NCBI RefSeq assembly: GCF_022347285.1
Contig: NZ_JAKRND010000019.1
Span: forward strand, 1 to 45,249
Reading direction: 5' to 3'
From: Corynebacterium sp. ACRPH
GTDB lineage: Bacteria; Actinomycetota; Actinomycetes; Mycobacteriales; Mycobacteriaceae
Length of the DNA: 45,249 nt
Positions 1 to 8,704 of this stretch are shown here, in pieces. The notes beneath the pieces were generated by a model. That model did not search any database. It saw nothing but the letters and a program-made list of their open reading frames with translations, and had not been told where the DNA came from. Position 1 is the stretch's first letter. Each line of letters starts with the position of its first letter. The translations under genes and the position numbers were made by a program.

Positions 1-69
1 GCCTCAGCATTTTATTATGGTGATCCCCTGGGCGAAATGCGCCTGGTAAGCAGAGTTTTTGAAATGTAA
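1..69 (+). CDS. tnpA: IS26 transposase, C-terminal fragment (partial at window edge)
   Basis: The plus-strand frame starting at base 1 encodes 22 residues beginning ASAFYYGDPLGEMRL and ending FEM, followed by TAA at 67-69. This is the end of the IS26 DDE transposase as I remember it. The catalytic residues lie outside the window. The gene is cut by the window edge, so nothing can be said about its integrity. Confidence 0.85.
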   Translation, partial: ASAFYYGDPLGEMRLVSRVFEM

Positions 70-121
70 GGCCTTTGAATAAGACAAAAGGCTGCCTCAT
101 CGCTAACTTTGCAACAGTGCC
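1..121 (+). mobile_element. IS26: IS26 right end (element continues left of the window)
   Basis: The segment ends with TTTGCAACAGTGCC at 108-121, the inverse of the IS26 terminal repeat GGCACTGTTGCAAA. Bases 1-69 read as the C-terminus of the IS26 transposase. From memory the whole 121 bp matches the IS26 right end. IS26 is an IS6-family element that spreads resistance genes in Gram-negative bacteria by replicative transposition and forms cointegrates. Here it has cut the Tn5393 resolvase gene, so whatever lies left of the window was probably joined on by IS26-mediated deletion or insertion. Confidence 0.9.
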
Positions 122-422
122 TCTGAGCGCCCTTTCCAGTCAGAACCCGCAGGCCGATCTTGCGGTCTGACAGCTCCTTCACCGTGTTGACCAGATGGGC
201 AAGCGATCGTCCGAGGCGATCGAGCTTCCAGACCACCAGCACATCGCCGTCACGCAATGACTTGAGGCAGGCAGTCAAGCCAGGGCGATCATCACGACCG
301 CCGGAAGCAAGATCATCATAGATATTGTCCCGTTCGACACCTGCGGCGCGCAAGGCGTCGTGCTGCAGGTCGAGAGACTGCGAGCCATCGGCTTTGGAGA
401 CGCGGGCATATCCGATCAGCAT
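122..422 (-). pseudogene. tnpR: Tn5393 resolvase (serine recombinase), truncated by IS26
   Basis: The start ATG is at 422 and the frame is read leftward. The N-terminus MLIGYARVSKADG carries the catalytic serine (Ser9) of the resolvase/invertase family. VVWKLDRLGRSL, further on, is the conserved catalytic helix region. About 100 native residues remain, up to LTGKGAQ. The frame then runs into IS26 and ends after about 35 unrelated residues near base 15. The C-terminal helix-turn-helix needed for res binding (full length about 185 residues) is lost, so it should not resolve cointegrates. The gene is divergent from tnpA, with res expected between them. Confidence 0.88.
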
Positions 423-547
423 GTATCACAAACGTTGGTTTGAGGCGGCGCTTCGGCCACGATTGCATTGACCTCTGGAAATGTATCTCAACCAGCTTCA
501 TAAACAAAGCGTCTTGAACGCTATCAGATTTTGAAAAAGGAACATGT
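423..547. other. tnpR-tnpA intergenic region, expected res site
   Basis: This is the 125-bp gap between the divergent resolvase and transposase genes. Tn3-family elements of this layout keep the resolution site and both promoters here. I identify it by position only and did not resolve the individual subsites. With tnpR broken, any res function would need a resolvase supplied from elsewhere. Confidence 0.5.
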
Positions 548-3433
548 ATGCCGCGTCGCGTCACTCTAACCGATCGGCAGAAAGACGCGCTGTTGCGCTT
601 GCCGACTTCACAGACGGATTTGCTCAAGCACTATACGCTGAGTGATGAAGACTTTGGGCATATCAGGCTGCGTCGGCGCGCTCACAACAGGTTCGGCTTC
701 GCCCTGCAATTGTGTGTCCTGCGCTATCCCGGCCGGGTGCTGGCTCCAGGCGAACTGATCCCTGCAGAGGTCATCGAATTTATCGGAGCGCAGCTTGGCC
801 TGGGTGCCGACGATCTCGTAGACTATGCTGCCCGCGAGGAAACACGGCACGAGCATCTTGCCGAGTTACGGGGGCTCTACGGCTTCCGCACCTTCTCCGG
901 ACGTGGTGCGAGCGAGCTGAAGGAATGGTTGTTCCGAGAAGCCGAGATGGCGGTGTCGAACGAGGATATCGCCCGTCGCTTCGTAGCCGAGTGCCGACGC
1001 ACCCGCACTGTCCTTCCCGCGACATCCACGATCGAGCGGCTTTGTGCCGCGGCTCTCGTCGATGCCGAGCGACGCATCGAGACGAGGATCGCCAGTCGGC
1101 TGCCTATGTCGATCCGAGAACAGTTGCTGGCATTGCTCGAGGAGACGGCTGATGATCGGGTGACCCGTTTTGTGTGGCTGCGCCAGTTCGAGCCTGGCTC
1201 GAACTCTTCGTCGGCCAACCGGCTGCTCGACCGGCTCGAATATCTGCAACGCGTCGATCTCCCCGAGGATCTGCTTGCCGGCGTTCCTGCCCATCGGGTG
1301 ACTCGTCTGCGCAGGCAGGGTGAACGGTATTATGCCGACGGCATGCGCGATCTCCCGGAGGACAGGCGGCTTGCGATCTTGGCTGTTTGCGTCTCGGAAT
1401 GGCAGGCGATGTTGGCCGACGCAGTGGTCGAAACCCACGACCGGATCGTCGGCCGTCTCTACCGTGCTTCGGAGCGTATTTGCCATGCAAAGGTCGCAGA
1501 CGAAGCGGGGGTGGTGCGTGACACCCTGAAATCCTTCGCCGAGATCGGGGGCGCCCTGGTCGATGCACAGGATGATGGCCAGCCGCTGGGCGATGTCATC
1601 GCGAGTGGGTCAGGGTGGGACGGCTTAAAAACCCTTGTTGCAATGGCAACCAGGCTGACCGCCACCATGGCCGACGATCCGCTCAATCATGTGCTCGACG
1701 GTTATCACCGCTTCCGCCGATACGCTCCACGCATGTTGCGCCTGCTCGATCTGCGAGCTGCGCCCGTTGCACTGCCGCTTCTGGAAGCGGTGACGGCCCT
1801 TCGTACCGGTTTGAACGATGCCGCGATGACCAGCTTCTTGCGGCCCAGCTCGAAATGGCATCGCCACCTTCGGGCCCAGAGGGCTGGCGACGCTCGCCTA
1901 TGGGAGATCGCGGTGCTGTTCCATCTGCGCGATGCGTTCCGCTCCGGAGATGTCTGGCTTACTAGGTCCCGGCGCTATGGCGATCTGAAACACGCACTCG
2001 TTCCGGCACAAGCCATCGCGGAAGGCGGTCGTCTCGCTGTGCCATTGCGGCCGGAGGAATGGCTGGCAGACCGGCAAGCTCGCCTCGACATGCGGTTGCG
2101 CGAGCTTGGCCGTGCCGCTCGCGCAGGCACGATCCCGGGCGGGTCGATTGAAAACGGCGTTCTGCATATCGAGAAACTCGAAGCCGCCGCGCCGACAGGC
2201 GCCGAAGATCTGGTGCTCGATCTCTACAAGCAGATCCCGCCCACGCGCATCACCGATCTCCTGCTGGAGGTGGATGCGGCGACCGGCTTCACCGAAGCGT
2301 TCACCCATCTGCGCACAGGAGCACCCTGCGCTGACCGGATCGGGCTAATGAACGTTATCTTGGCGGAAGGGATCAACCTCGGCTTGCGCAAAATGGCGGA
2401 TGCGACAAACACCCACACCTTCTGGGAATTGATCCGCATTGGACGGTGGCATGTCGAGGGCGAAGCCTATGACCGGGCGCTGGCCATGGTGGTCGAGGCA
2501 CAGGCAGCGTTACCCATGGCCCGGTTCTGGGGCATGGGCACGTCGGCTTCGAGCGACGGACAGTTCTTCGTCGCTACAGAGCAAGGTGAGGCCATGAACC
2601 TGGTCAACGCGAAATATGGCAATACCCCGGGCCTGAAAGCCTATAGCCACGTCTCCGACCAATATGCGCCGTTCGCAACCCAGGTGATTCCTGCAACGGC
2701 AAGCGAAGCGCCTTACATCCTCGATGGCCTGCTGATGAACGATGCTGGACGCCATATCCGCGAGCAGTTCACCGACACGGGCGGCTTCACCGATCACGTC
2801 TTTGCCGCATGTGCCATTCTCGGCTACCGGTTCGCTCCGCGCATCCGCGACCTGCCATCCAAACGGCTCTACGCGTTCAATCCGTCGGCCGCCCCGGCGC
2901 ACCTGCGAGCGTTGATCGGCGGAAAGGTCAACCAAGCCATGATCGAGCGCAATTGGCCCGACATCCTGCGCATCGCCGCCACCATTGCTGCCGGGACCGT
3001 CGCGCCAAGCCAGATTCTGCGGAAACTCGCCTCCTATCCGCGGCAGAACGAGCTCGCGACAGCCCTGCGGGAAGTCGGTCGCGTCGAGCGCACCCTGTTC
3101 ATGATCGACTGGATTCTGGATGCCGAACTCCAACGGCGTGCCCAGATCGGGCTCAACAAAGGCGAAGCTCATCATGCGCTGAAGCGGGCAATCAGCTTCC
3201 ACCGCCGCGGTGAAATCCGCGACCGTTCCGCCGAAGGCCAGCATTACCGCATCGCCGGCATGAATCTGCTCGCCGCCATCATCATCTTCTGGAACACCAT
3301 GAAGCTCGGCGAGGTCGTTGCAAACCAGAAACGCGATGGAAAGCTGCTATCGCCCGATCTCTTGGCCCATGTTTCGCCGCTCGGATGGGAACACATCAAT
3401 CTCACCGGAGAATATCGCTGGCCAAAGCCTTAG
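548..3433 (+). CDS. tnpA: Tn5393 transposase TnpA (Tn3 family), intact
   Basis: This 961-residue protein is full length for a Tn3-family transposase. It catalyses replicative cointegrate transposition by cutting the 3' ends at the terminal repeats. The N-terminus MPRRVTLTDRQKDALLRLP is the DNA-binding DUF4158 region. The C-terminal half holds the DDE_Tnp_Tn3 domain, including the stretch FWGMGTSASSDGQFF and the later LNKGEAHHALKRAI segment. The gene ends at 3433 within the terminal repeat region, as in other Tn3 elements. It looks intact, so the element could still act on a suitable pair of ends, but only one terminal repeat is visible. GC content and codon use resemble proteobacterial genes, in line with arrival from Gram-negative bacteria. 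Confidence 0.93.
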   Translation: MPRRVTLTDRQKDALLRLPTSQTDLLKHYTLSDEDFGHIRLRRRAHNRFGFALQLCVLRYPGRVLAPGELIPAEVIEFIGAQLGLGADDLVDYAAREETRHEHLAELRGLYGFRTFSGRGASELKEWLFREAEMAVSNEDIARRFVAECRRTRTVLPATSTIERLCAAALVDAERRIETRIASRLPMSIREQLLALLEETADDRVTRFVWLRQFEPGSNSSSANRLLDRLEYLQRVDLPEDLLAGVPAHRVTRLRRQGERYYADGMRDLPEDRRLAILAVCVSEWQAMLADAVVETHDRIVGRLYRASERICHAKVADEAGVVRDTLKSFAEIGGALVDAQDDGQPLGDVIASGSGWDGLKTLVAMATRLTATMADDPLNHVLDGYHRFRRYAPRMLRLLDLRAAPVALPLLEAVTALRTGLNDAAMTSFLRPSSKWHRHLRAQRAGDARLWEIAVLFHLRDAFRSGDVWLTRSRRYGDLKHALVPAQAIAEGGRLAVPLRPEEWLADRQARLDMRLRELGRAARAGTIPGGSIENGVLHIEKLEAAAPTGAEDLVLDLYKQIPPTRITDLLLEVDAATGFTEAFTHLRTGAPCADRIGLMNVILAEGINLGLRKMADATNTHTFWELIRIGRWHVEGEAYDRALAMVVEAQAALPMARFWGMGTSASSDGQFFVATEQGEAMNLVNAKYGNTPGLKAYSHVSDQYAPFATQVIPATASEAPYILDGLLMNDAGRHIREQFTDTGGFTDHVFAACAILGYRFAPRIRDLPSKRLYAFNPSAAPAHLRALIGGKVNQAMIERNWPDILRIAATIAAGTVAPSQILRKLASYPRQNELATALREVGRVERTLFMIDWILDAELQRRAQIGLNKGEAHHALKRAISFHRRGEIRDRSAEGQHYRIAGMNLLAAIIIFWNTMKLGEVVANQKRDGKLLSPDLLAHVSPLGWEHINLTGEYRWPKP

Positions 3434-3466
3434 CGTAGGATTCCGCCCCCTCCCGCAAACGACCCC
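3427..3466. repeat. Tn5393 right terminal inverted repeat (outer part)
   Basis: Read on the minus strand from 3466 this begins GGGGTCGTTTGCGGGAGGG, the recognised Tn5393 end. It overlaps the last codons and stop of tnpA. The base after 3466 belongs to the interrupted IS481 element. Confidence 0.88.
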
Positions 3467-4358
3467 AAGATGTTCATGGTCTCCCCGATCACTGCCCGGA
3501 AATGGGCAGGCCGCTACCGGGAAGAGGGTGAGTTTGGGATGCAGGATCGCTCCAGCAAGCCGCACCGGATCCCAGGCAGGACGCCCGAGCATGTCAAGAA
3601 GAAGATCATCAACCTGCGCTGGCGGCTTCGACTGGGGCCAGCCCAGATCGCTGCGCGACTTGGTCTCTCGACGTCGACTGTTCACGCGGTCCTCGTCCGT
3701 TGCCGCGTGAACCGCCTCTCGCATATCGATCGTGTCACTGGCGAGCCATTGCGGCGATATGAGCATCCTCATCCGGGATCGTTGATTCATGTCGATGTCA
3801 CGAAGTTCGGCAACATCCCCGACGGCGGTGGACATCGTTACGTAGGTCGGCAGCAAGGCGCACGGAACAAGCTCGCGACTCCGGGATTACCACGAGGAAA
3901 AGATCACAAGCCGCGCACCGGGACGGCGTTCGTTCACACAGTCATCGACGACCACTCCCGCGTCGCATACGCAGAAATCTGGTCGGATGAGCAGGCGAGC
4001 ACAGCGGTGGGAGTTCTCGAACGCGCCGTGGCCTGGTTCGCCGAACGAGGCGTGACCGTCGAGCGAGTCCTATCCGACAACGGGTCGGCATACAGATCCC
4101 ACGCATGGAGGGACTTCTGCGCTCGGCTCGGCATCCGACACAAGCGGACACGCCCCTACCGGCCGCAGACGAACGGGAAGATCGAGCGATTCCACCGCAC
4201 GCTCGGGGACGGCTGGGCCTATGCCAGGTTTTACGGTTCAGAGGCCGAACGACGCCTGGCGCTGCCCGGCTGGCTCCACTTCTACAACCACCACCGACAC
4301 CACTCTGCGATTGGCGGCGTACCCTTCGACCGACTCAACAACGTCCCTGGACATCACA
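3467..4358 (+). mobile_element. IS481-family element (copy a), left part deleted by Tn5393
   Basis: The right terminal repeat is CAACGTCCCTGGACATCACA at 4339-4358; inverted, it begins TGTGATGTCC, and TGT ends are typical of IS481. Copy b at 10864-11918 has a similar end (TGTACTGGCTGGGGACGTTG). The left end is replaced by Tn5393, whose end abuts at 3466/3467. The base next to the right end begins CCTAGC, a perfect NCTAGN target of the kind used by IS481 of Bordetella. The two IS481 copies share roughly 55-60% protein identity by eye, so they are different elements. Confidence 0.82.
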
Positions 4359-4363
4359 CCTAG
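3467..4363 (+). pseudogene. IS481-family transposase, 5' end removed by Tn5393
   Basis: The remaining about 298 codons encode an HTH part (ITARKWAGRYREEG, then GPAQIAARLGLSTSTVHAVL) and the rve/DDE catalytic core. Catalytic residues are visible in LIHVDVTKFG (D), VLSDNGSAYR (D) and GKIERFHRTL (E). The native start and first HTH are missing; ATG codons at 3470 and 3476 are internal. The last residues are NNVPGHHT, and the stop TAG at 4361-4363 lies outside the IS in the target CCTAGC. The same stop region overlaps the antisense recG stop. Probably inactive because the N-terminal DNA-binding domain is lost. Confidence 0.82.
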
Positions 4364-4364
4364 C
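4359..4364. other. NCTAGN target of IS481 copy a, shared stop codons
   Basis: CCTAGC follows directly after the IS terminal repeat. It supplies TAG for the transposase (4361-4363) and, on the other strand, TAG for recG (4360-4362). It matches the NCTAGN preference known for IS481. The left copy of the duplication has been lost with the left IS end, so the duplication itself cannot be confirmed. Confidence 0.65.
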
Positions 4365-6525
4365 TCTTCTCGATGTAGTCCTGGTCGTCGATCTCGATGT
4401 CCACCACCAGCGAGCGCGCCAGCTGTTCGTCGTAGGCCACCAGCGCTTCTGCGTAGTCGCGCGCCGATTCGATGATCTCGCCGTCGGTGCTGAGGTCTAG
4501 TAGTGACGCCCTTCGCGCCGACCGCCCCGACTGGTCCTGGCCCAGGATGTCTCCTTCGGTGCGCATCTTCAGGTCTTCCTCCGCCAGGCGGAATCCGTCG
4601 TTGCTTTGCGCCACCACCTGCAGGCGGTGGAAGGAGGGGCTATCCGGCGCGGCGGTGGTGTGCAGCAGGCACAGCGAGTCCCGGCGCCCGCGGCCGATGC
4701 GCCCGCGCAGTTGGTGGAGCTGGGAGAAGCCGAAGTTCTCTGCCTTCAGGATCATCATCATGGAGGCGTTGGGTACGTCCACGCCGACCTCGATGACGGT
4801 GGTGGCGACCAGCACGTCGATCTTCCCGGCGGCGAAGTCCTGCATCACCTGGTCCTTGTCGGCGGGGTCCATCTTGCCGTGCAGCATCGCCACTCGGCAG
4901 CCGGGCAGTTCCTCGGTGGCGATCCGCTCACACCATTCCTCCACACCAGAGCGACCCTCGATGCGGGGCGCTACCACGTAGGCCTGGCCGCCGGCCTTGA
5001 TCTCCTCGCCCATGCGCTCCCAGGCGCGCCGCACCCAGCGGTATTTGTCGGCGGGTACCACCACTGTTTCGATCGCCCCGCGTCCGCCGGGCTTGCCGAC
5101 CAGCGTGATGGGCGTCAGGTCTCCGAACATCGTCATGCCCACAGATCGCGGGATCGGGGTGGCGGTCATGACCATCATGTGTGGGGTGGCATCCACCGGC
5201 GCGGATTCCCGCAGCTTGTTGCGCTGCTGCACGCCGAAGCGGTGCTGCTCGTCGACGATCACCATGCCCAGACGGTAGAACTCCACCGAGTCCTGGATCA
5301 CCGCGTGCGTGCCGACCACAATGTCGGTCTGGCCGGAGACCAGGTCCAGGAGCGTGCGCTGCTTCTCTGCCTGCTTCTGACTGCCGACCAGTACGGATAC
5401 TCGCACGTCGGTGTTCTCCAGCATCTTCACCAGACTGCGGGCGTGCTGCACCGCCAGGATTTCCGTCGGCGCGATGAAAACGCACTGATAGCCGGAGTCC
5501 ACGGCCCAGAGCATGCTGATCAACGCCACCATCGTCTTGCCGGAGCCGACCTCACCGTGCAGCAGCAGGTTCGCCGGGGTGGTTCCGCCCAGGCGGGAGC
5601 CGATGTCCTCCAGCGCCATCTTCTGCCCCGCGCTGAGGTCGAAGGGCAGCCCTGCGATCAGCTTTTCCACGTTTTCGCCCGGCGCGAGCGCCATGCCGGT
5701 GCGCTTGGTGGCGTCATTGCGCCGTAGAGCCATGACCAACTGCAGCTCGAGCGCCTCGTTGAACTTCAGCCTGCGCCGAGCGGGTTCGGGGCCGGCTTCG
5801 CTCGGCTGGTGGATGTGCCGTAGTGCGTCGGCGAAGCTAATCAGCGGGCGGCCCTTTCCATCCGTGGGCCAGGCGGGCGCGCCGGGGTTGCGGCGCGGGA
5901 GTGGCAGGAACTCACCGGGTTCGTCCATGACCCGCAGTACGTGGTCCATCACTCCCAGCATTTCTGCGGTGGAAGTGCCGGGGCGGCGCTTGTATCCGGC
6001 CATCCACGGCTTGGCCAGCAGCTCCTGGGCGGCGGTCTCGGAGCCCATGACGTCCACAATCGTCTTCAGTGGCCCGAACATGCCGAACTCCGCATCCAGG
6101 GCGGGCAGGATGGATACGTAGCTGGGGTTTTTCAGCTCCCACTGGCCGTTGAACTCGGAGAGCTTGCCGTGCAACAGCATCATCGAGCCCCGCTTGATGC
6201 GCTTTCGGTGGTAGGCCACATTCCCGAACAACGCGGAGCGGAAGCTCCGCACACCGTCGGTGAAGGTAAACGTCAAAAATTTTCTGGGCCCACGCCCGGA
6301 GTGGTTGTCTTTCTCCCCCACGCTGAGGATCTCCCCGGCACAGGTGTACTTCTCCCCGACTCGCAGCTCGTCCAGCCCCTGCGGCGAGCCGAGCCGCGCG
6401 TAGGTGACGGGGAAGTTCAGCACTGCATCGGCGATGGTTTTGATGCCGGGCTTGTCGGCCAGCCGCTTCGCGCGGTCGTTGGAGATCGCAACCGATAGTG
6501 GGCGCGAGTCCTGCCACCCCAGCAT
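4360..6525 (-). CDS. recG: ATP-dependent DNA helicase RecG
   Basis: This 721-residue RecG reverses stalled replication forks and processes branched DNA in the nucleoid. An N-terminal wedge/OB domain covers roughly residues 1-180 (TCAGEILSVG, then LKNPSYVSI). The helicase core follows: Walker A GEVGSGKT at 324-331, Walker B VDEQH at about 424-428 (RecG uses DEQH), motif III MTATPIPR, and motif VI QLRGRIGRGRR. The length is normal for actinobacterial RecG. The gene starts 3 bp after the stop of the upstream kinase gene (6529), so they form a two-gene unit. The stop lies in the target site of an IS481 element, but the tail IDDQDYIEKS reads as native, so function is probably kept. Any former downstream neighbours are replaced by mobile DNA. 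Confidence 0.96.
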   Translation of the reverse strand: MLGWQDSRPLSVAISNDRAKRLADKPGIKTIADAVLNFPVTYARLGSPQGLDELRVGEKYTCAGEILSVGEKDNHSGRGPRKFLTFTFTDGVRSFRSALFGNVAYHRKRIKRGSMMLLHGKLSEFNGQWELKNPSYVSILPALDAEFGMFGPLKTIVDVMGSETAAQELLAKPWMAGYKRRPGTSTAEMLGVMDHVLRVMDEPGEFLPLPRRNPGAPAWPTDGKGRPLISFADALRHIHQPSEAGPEPARRRLKFNEALELQLVMALRRNDATKRTGMALAPGENVEKLIAGLPFDLSAGQKMALEDIGSRLGGTTPANLLLHGEVGSGKTMVALISMLWAVDSGYQCVFIAPTEILAVQHARSLVKMLENTDVRVSVLVGSQKQAEKQRTLLDLVSGQTDIVVGTHAVIQDSVEFYRLGMVIVDEQHRFGVQQRNKLRESAPVDATPHMMVMTATPIPRSVGMTMFGDLTPITLVGKPGGRGAIETVVVPADKYRWVRRAWERMGEEIKAGGQAYVVAPRIEGRSGVEEWCERIATEELPGCRVAMLHGKMDPADKDQVMQDFAAGKIDVLVATTVIEVGVDVPNASMMMILKAENFGFSQLHQLRGRIGRGRRDSLCLLHTTAAPDSPSFHRLQVVAQSNDGFRLAEEDLKMRTEGDILGQDQSGRSARRASLLDLSTDGEIIESARDYAEALVAYDEQLARSLVVDIEIDDQDYIEKS

Positions 6526-6528
6526 GGG

Positions 6529-8070
6529 CTACTCCACCCCGATCTGCACCAGGCACGGGTCGTAATCGTTGCCTTGAAGTTCGATGTGATGGTCGTCGAT
6601 CTGCACGTCCGGGTATAGCTCGGCGAAGGTTGCTTTCAGCCCATCGATGGCGGCCTGGTCAGTCGCCGGGTCGCTCCACAGCAGGGTCACCAGCTCGCCA
6701 CCGTCGGCCAACATGGTGCTGAGGGTATCGACCATGGTGTCGGGCGGGCACGTGGCGAAGCGTTGCGCCTCTACCGCGTCGATCATTTCCTCGACATTGT
6801 CGTCCCAGTCCACGCTGGGATCGTTCACCGCCAGCGCCGCCAGCCCGCCGACCAGCGATTTCGTATCGATGATGTCGACCTCTCGCGTCCCGTCTAACCC
6901 CTGCAGCGCGGCAACGTCCTGCCCGTTGGTCAACACGGCAACCGGCCCTTCGCCCAGTTCCTGCACTGCTTCACCCAGGGTTTTGTTGTTTGGTGACGCC
7001 ACCGCCACCGCCCCCGCAGCCTCGAAAAGTCGCGCGACGCCGCCGGTGGGCGTGAGCGCCACGATGAACGGCCCTTTGTCTTCCGCCCGCGCCTGGTTGC
7101 TCGCGGGGGCTGGTGTGCTTGGCTTTCCGCTGTCGGCGGCTTCCCCGTCGGCGGGCAGAACCTCGATACGCAGGTCGGTGACGGTTCCCAGGGCGAAGGC
7201 CTTTTCGATGACCTCGCCGGCGCGGTTGGTGTGCACGTGCGCGGTGCCGGATTCCGGACTCAGGGGTCCGACGATCACCGAATTGCCGTGGGCTTCCAGC
7301 AGCTCCCGCAGGGCATCCAGGTTCCCCTCGAAGAAGAACATCACCTCGACCTCTTGCTGGGTTCGTTCGTGGTCGGGCGTGGGGGCGTCCTCAATAAGAC
7401 CCGCACCGTCCAGAACATCAACCAGGGCCTGCAGGATCACCACGAGGCCCTGGCCGCCTGCGTCCACGACCCCCGCTTCGGCGAGGACGGGCAGCTGGTT
7501 GGGGGTGTTGGCCAGGGCTTCCTCGGCGGCGTGGAGGGCGCGGGTGGCGACGTCCGCGAGGTTCGGCTCGGCCTCGTGAGCGGCGGTGGCGGCGGCATCG
7601 AGCACGCTGATGACGGTGCCCTCGACAGGCGTGGAGATTGCGGTGCGGACGAAGCCCACAGACTGCGAGAGCGTGTCCGCCACGGCGGGGCCGTCGATGT
7701 GTCCCTGCGAGGCCGCCTCGGCGAGGGCGCGCATCACCTGGCTGAGCACCAGGCCGGAGTTTCCACGGGCGCCACGAACCGCGCCGGTGGCCAGGGCGAT
7801 GGTGACCTCGGGGAGGCTTGCGCCTTCCTCCAGCGCGTCGACCGTCGAGACTGCGGTGGTCATGGTGTGCGCCATGTTGGAACCGGTATCGGAATCCGGG
7901 ATCGGGAAGACATTCAGGGCGTTGATCGCCTGGCTCTGCTCGCGCAGCCGGCTGGCCGAGAGGCGAGCCCACTGGGCGACGACGCGCGCGTCGAGCTGAG
8001 TGGGCGCCTGATTCGCCGGTTGTGCTTCTGCCACCGGTTGCGCCTCTGCCTTGCTAGATTTCACTCCCAC
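6529..8070 (-). CDS. DhaL/DAK2-domain protein (FakA/YloV-like)
   Basis: This 513-residue protein has an N-terminal DhaL (DAK2) kinase domain. It shows the metal/ATP motif NVFPIPDSDTGSNM at about residues 53-66 and the glycine loop GARGNSGLVLSQ at about 100-111. A middle region (VVDAGGQGLVV) and a C-terminal DegV-like domain follow, as in the fatty-acid kinase subunit FakA of Firmicutes. In actinobacteria the gene is conserved next to recG, but its substrate is not established. Two GTG starts are possible, at 8070 and 8064. TAGGGT on the minus strand (8077-8072) sits 7 nt before the second, so a leaderless start at 8064 (511 residues) fits better. A four-gene accessory cassette and an IS now separate it from ung. 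Confidence 0.88.
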   Translation of the reverse strand: MGVKSSKAEAQPVAEAQPANQAPTQLDARVVAQWARLSASRLREQSQAINALNVFPIPDSDTGSNMAHTMTTAVSTVDALEEGASLPEVTIALATGAVRGARGNSGLVLSQVMRALAEAASQGHIDGPAVADTLSQSVGFVRTAISTPVEGTVISVLDAAATAAHEAEPNLADVATRALHAAEEALANTPNQLPVLAEAGVVDAGGQGLVVILQALVDVLDGAGLIEDAPTPDHERTQQEVEVMFFFEGNLDALRELLEAHGNSVIVGPLSPESGTAHVHTNRAGEVIEKAFALGTVTDLRIEVLPADGEAADSGKPSTPAPASNQARAEDKGPFIVALTPTGGVARLFEAAGAVAVASPNNKTLGEAVQELGEGPVAVLTNGQDVAALQGLDGTREVDIIDTKSLVGGLAALAVNDPSVDWDDNVEEMIDAVEAQRFATCPPDTMVDTLSTMLADGGELVTLLWSDPATDQAAIDGLKATFAELYPDVQIDDHHIELQGNDYDPCLVQIGVE

Positions 8071-8190
8071 TACCCTAGCGAACCAGCCAGACAGCAGTGC
8101 GGTTTGCGGGATCGCGGCGCGTTATTCCTTCCGTGCCAGTGATGTAGATCTCCCGCATCCAACGCGAATCCAGGTGGGGGGTTGACTTGT

Positions 8191-8691
8191 TTATCGTTCA
8201 CCCATAGAGCACATAGTCTCCATGAGAGTGCTGTAGACGGCACTCGGCTCGCTATCGTGCCACTCGGTGTCACTGTCGCGCTCGTCCTGGTTTTGCGGTT
8301 GAGCCGTCGGCTCGTAGAGCCACCAGAGGTTTTGCCACGGATCAAGAAGTCTTGCGAGACGATAGCCACCGTAGAAATCGCTAATTGGAGTAACGACGCG
8401 GCCTCCTTCCTTTACAGCCCTATCGAGGCACGCCTGGGCGTCAGGAACGTAGACCTGCAGGAGGGCTGGCGTGAACGGCCAATCTTGCTTTCGATCACAA
8501 AGCATGATGGTGGCATCTCCAACCATTACTTCCGCATGGATGATCGAACCATCTCGATCCGGCGTGCGAACATGCGCTGCTTCTCGACCATCGAAAACTG
8601 TTTCCACGAAGTGGATGAAGCTCACGGAGTCGGGGACGATGGCGAAGGGGTTTATGGTGTTGTGTCCAGTCGGGATTTTCAACGAAGTCAT
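8191..8691 (-). CDS. VOC-superfamily protein (PhnB/glyoxalase-like)
   Basis: A 166-residue protein starting MTSLKIPTGHNTINPF. The features are those of the PhnB/VOC family: IPTGHNTINPFAIV, IHAEVMVGDATIMLCDR, DWPFTPALLQVYVPDA and LLDPWQNLWWLYEP, with the ending PSAVYSTLMETM. Relatives bind a metal and act on small electrophiles or are uncharacterised; no substrate can be assigned. I chose the start at 8691 because the family begins with xIPTGH and because TATTTT lies 8 nt upstream, which suggests a leaderless mRNA. Divergent from a MarR-type regulator only 13 bp away, which probably controls it. A longer in-frame reading upstream to 8934 overlaps the regulator and is rejected. Confidence 0.82.
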   Translation of the reverse strand: MTSLKIPTGHNTINPFAIVPDSVSFIHFVETVFDGREAAHVRTPDRDGSIIHAEVMVGDATIMLCDRKQDWPFTPALLQVYVPDAQACLDRAVKEGGRVVTPISDFYGGYRLARLLDPWQNLWWLYEPTAQPQNQDERDSDTEWHDSEPSAVYSTLMETMCSMGER

Positions 8692-8699
8692 GTATACAT
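8690..8699. promoter_or_regulatory. Perfect palindrome between VOC and MarR starts, likely MarR operator
   Basis: ATGTATACAT at 8690-8699 is a perfect 10-bp palindrome lying between the two divergent starts (8691 minus, 8705 plus). It occupies the spacer between the TATTTT hexamer of the VOC gene and its ATG. A repressor bound here would block both starts. MarR operators are often 16-20 bp imperfect palindromes; the flanking A/T bases could extend this one. Confidence 0.5.
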
Positions 8700-8704
8700 A
8701 AAAT

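Larger units (their letters stand above)
122..3466. mobile_element. Tn5393: Tn5393 (Tn3 family), left part deleted by IS26
   Basis: A divergent resolvase/transposase pair is present with a Tn3-family terminal repeat. The right boundary is CCCGCAAACGACCCC ending at 3466, the inverse of the Tn5393 end GGGGTCGTTTGCGGG. The tnpA product appears, from memory, essentially identical to Tn5393 TnpA. In the classic element strA-strB (streptomycin phosphotransferases) lie beyond tnpR. Here tnpR is cut by IS26 after about 100 codons, so the left terminal repeat and any strAB genes are missing from the window. The right end lies directly in an IS481-family transposase gene. Confidence 0.88.

Noticed and set aside
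1..3466. strA-strB streptomycin resistance genes of Tn5393
   Set aside because: They would lie beyond tnpR, which is cut by IS26 at base 121; they are not in the window.
4606..5727. A 373-codon plus-strand frame opposite recG
   Set aside because: It is antisense to a clear RecG with all helicase motifs; histidine/glycine/alanine-rich composition is typical of shadows in high-GC DNA.
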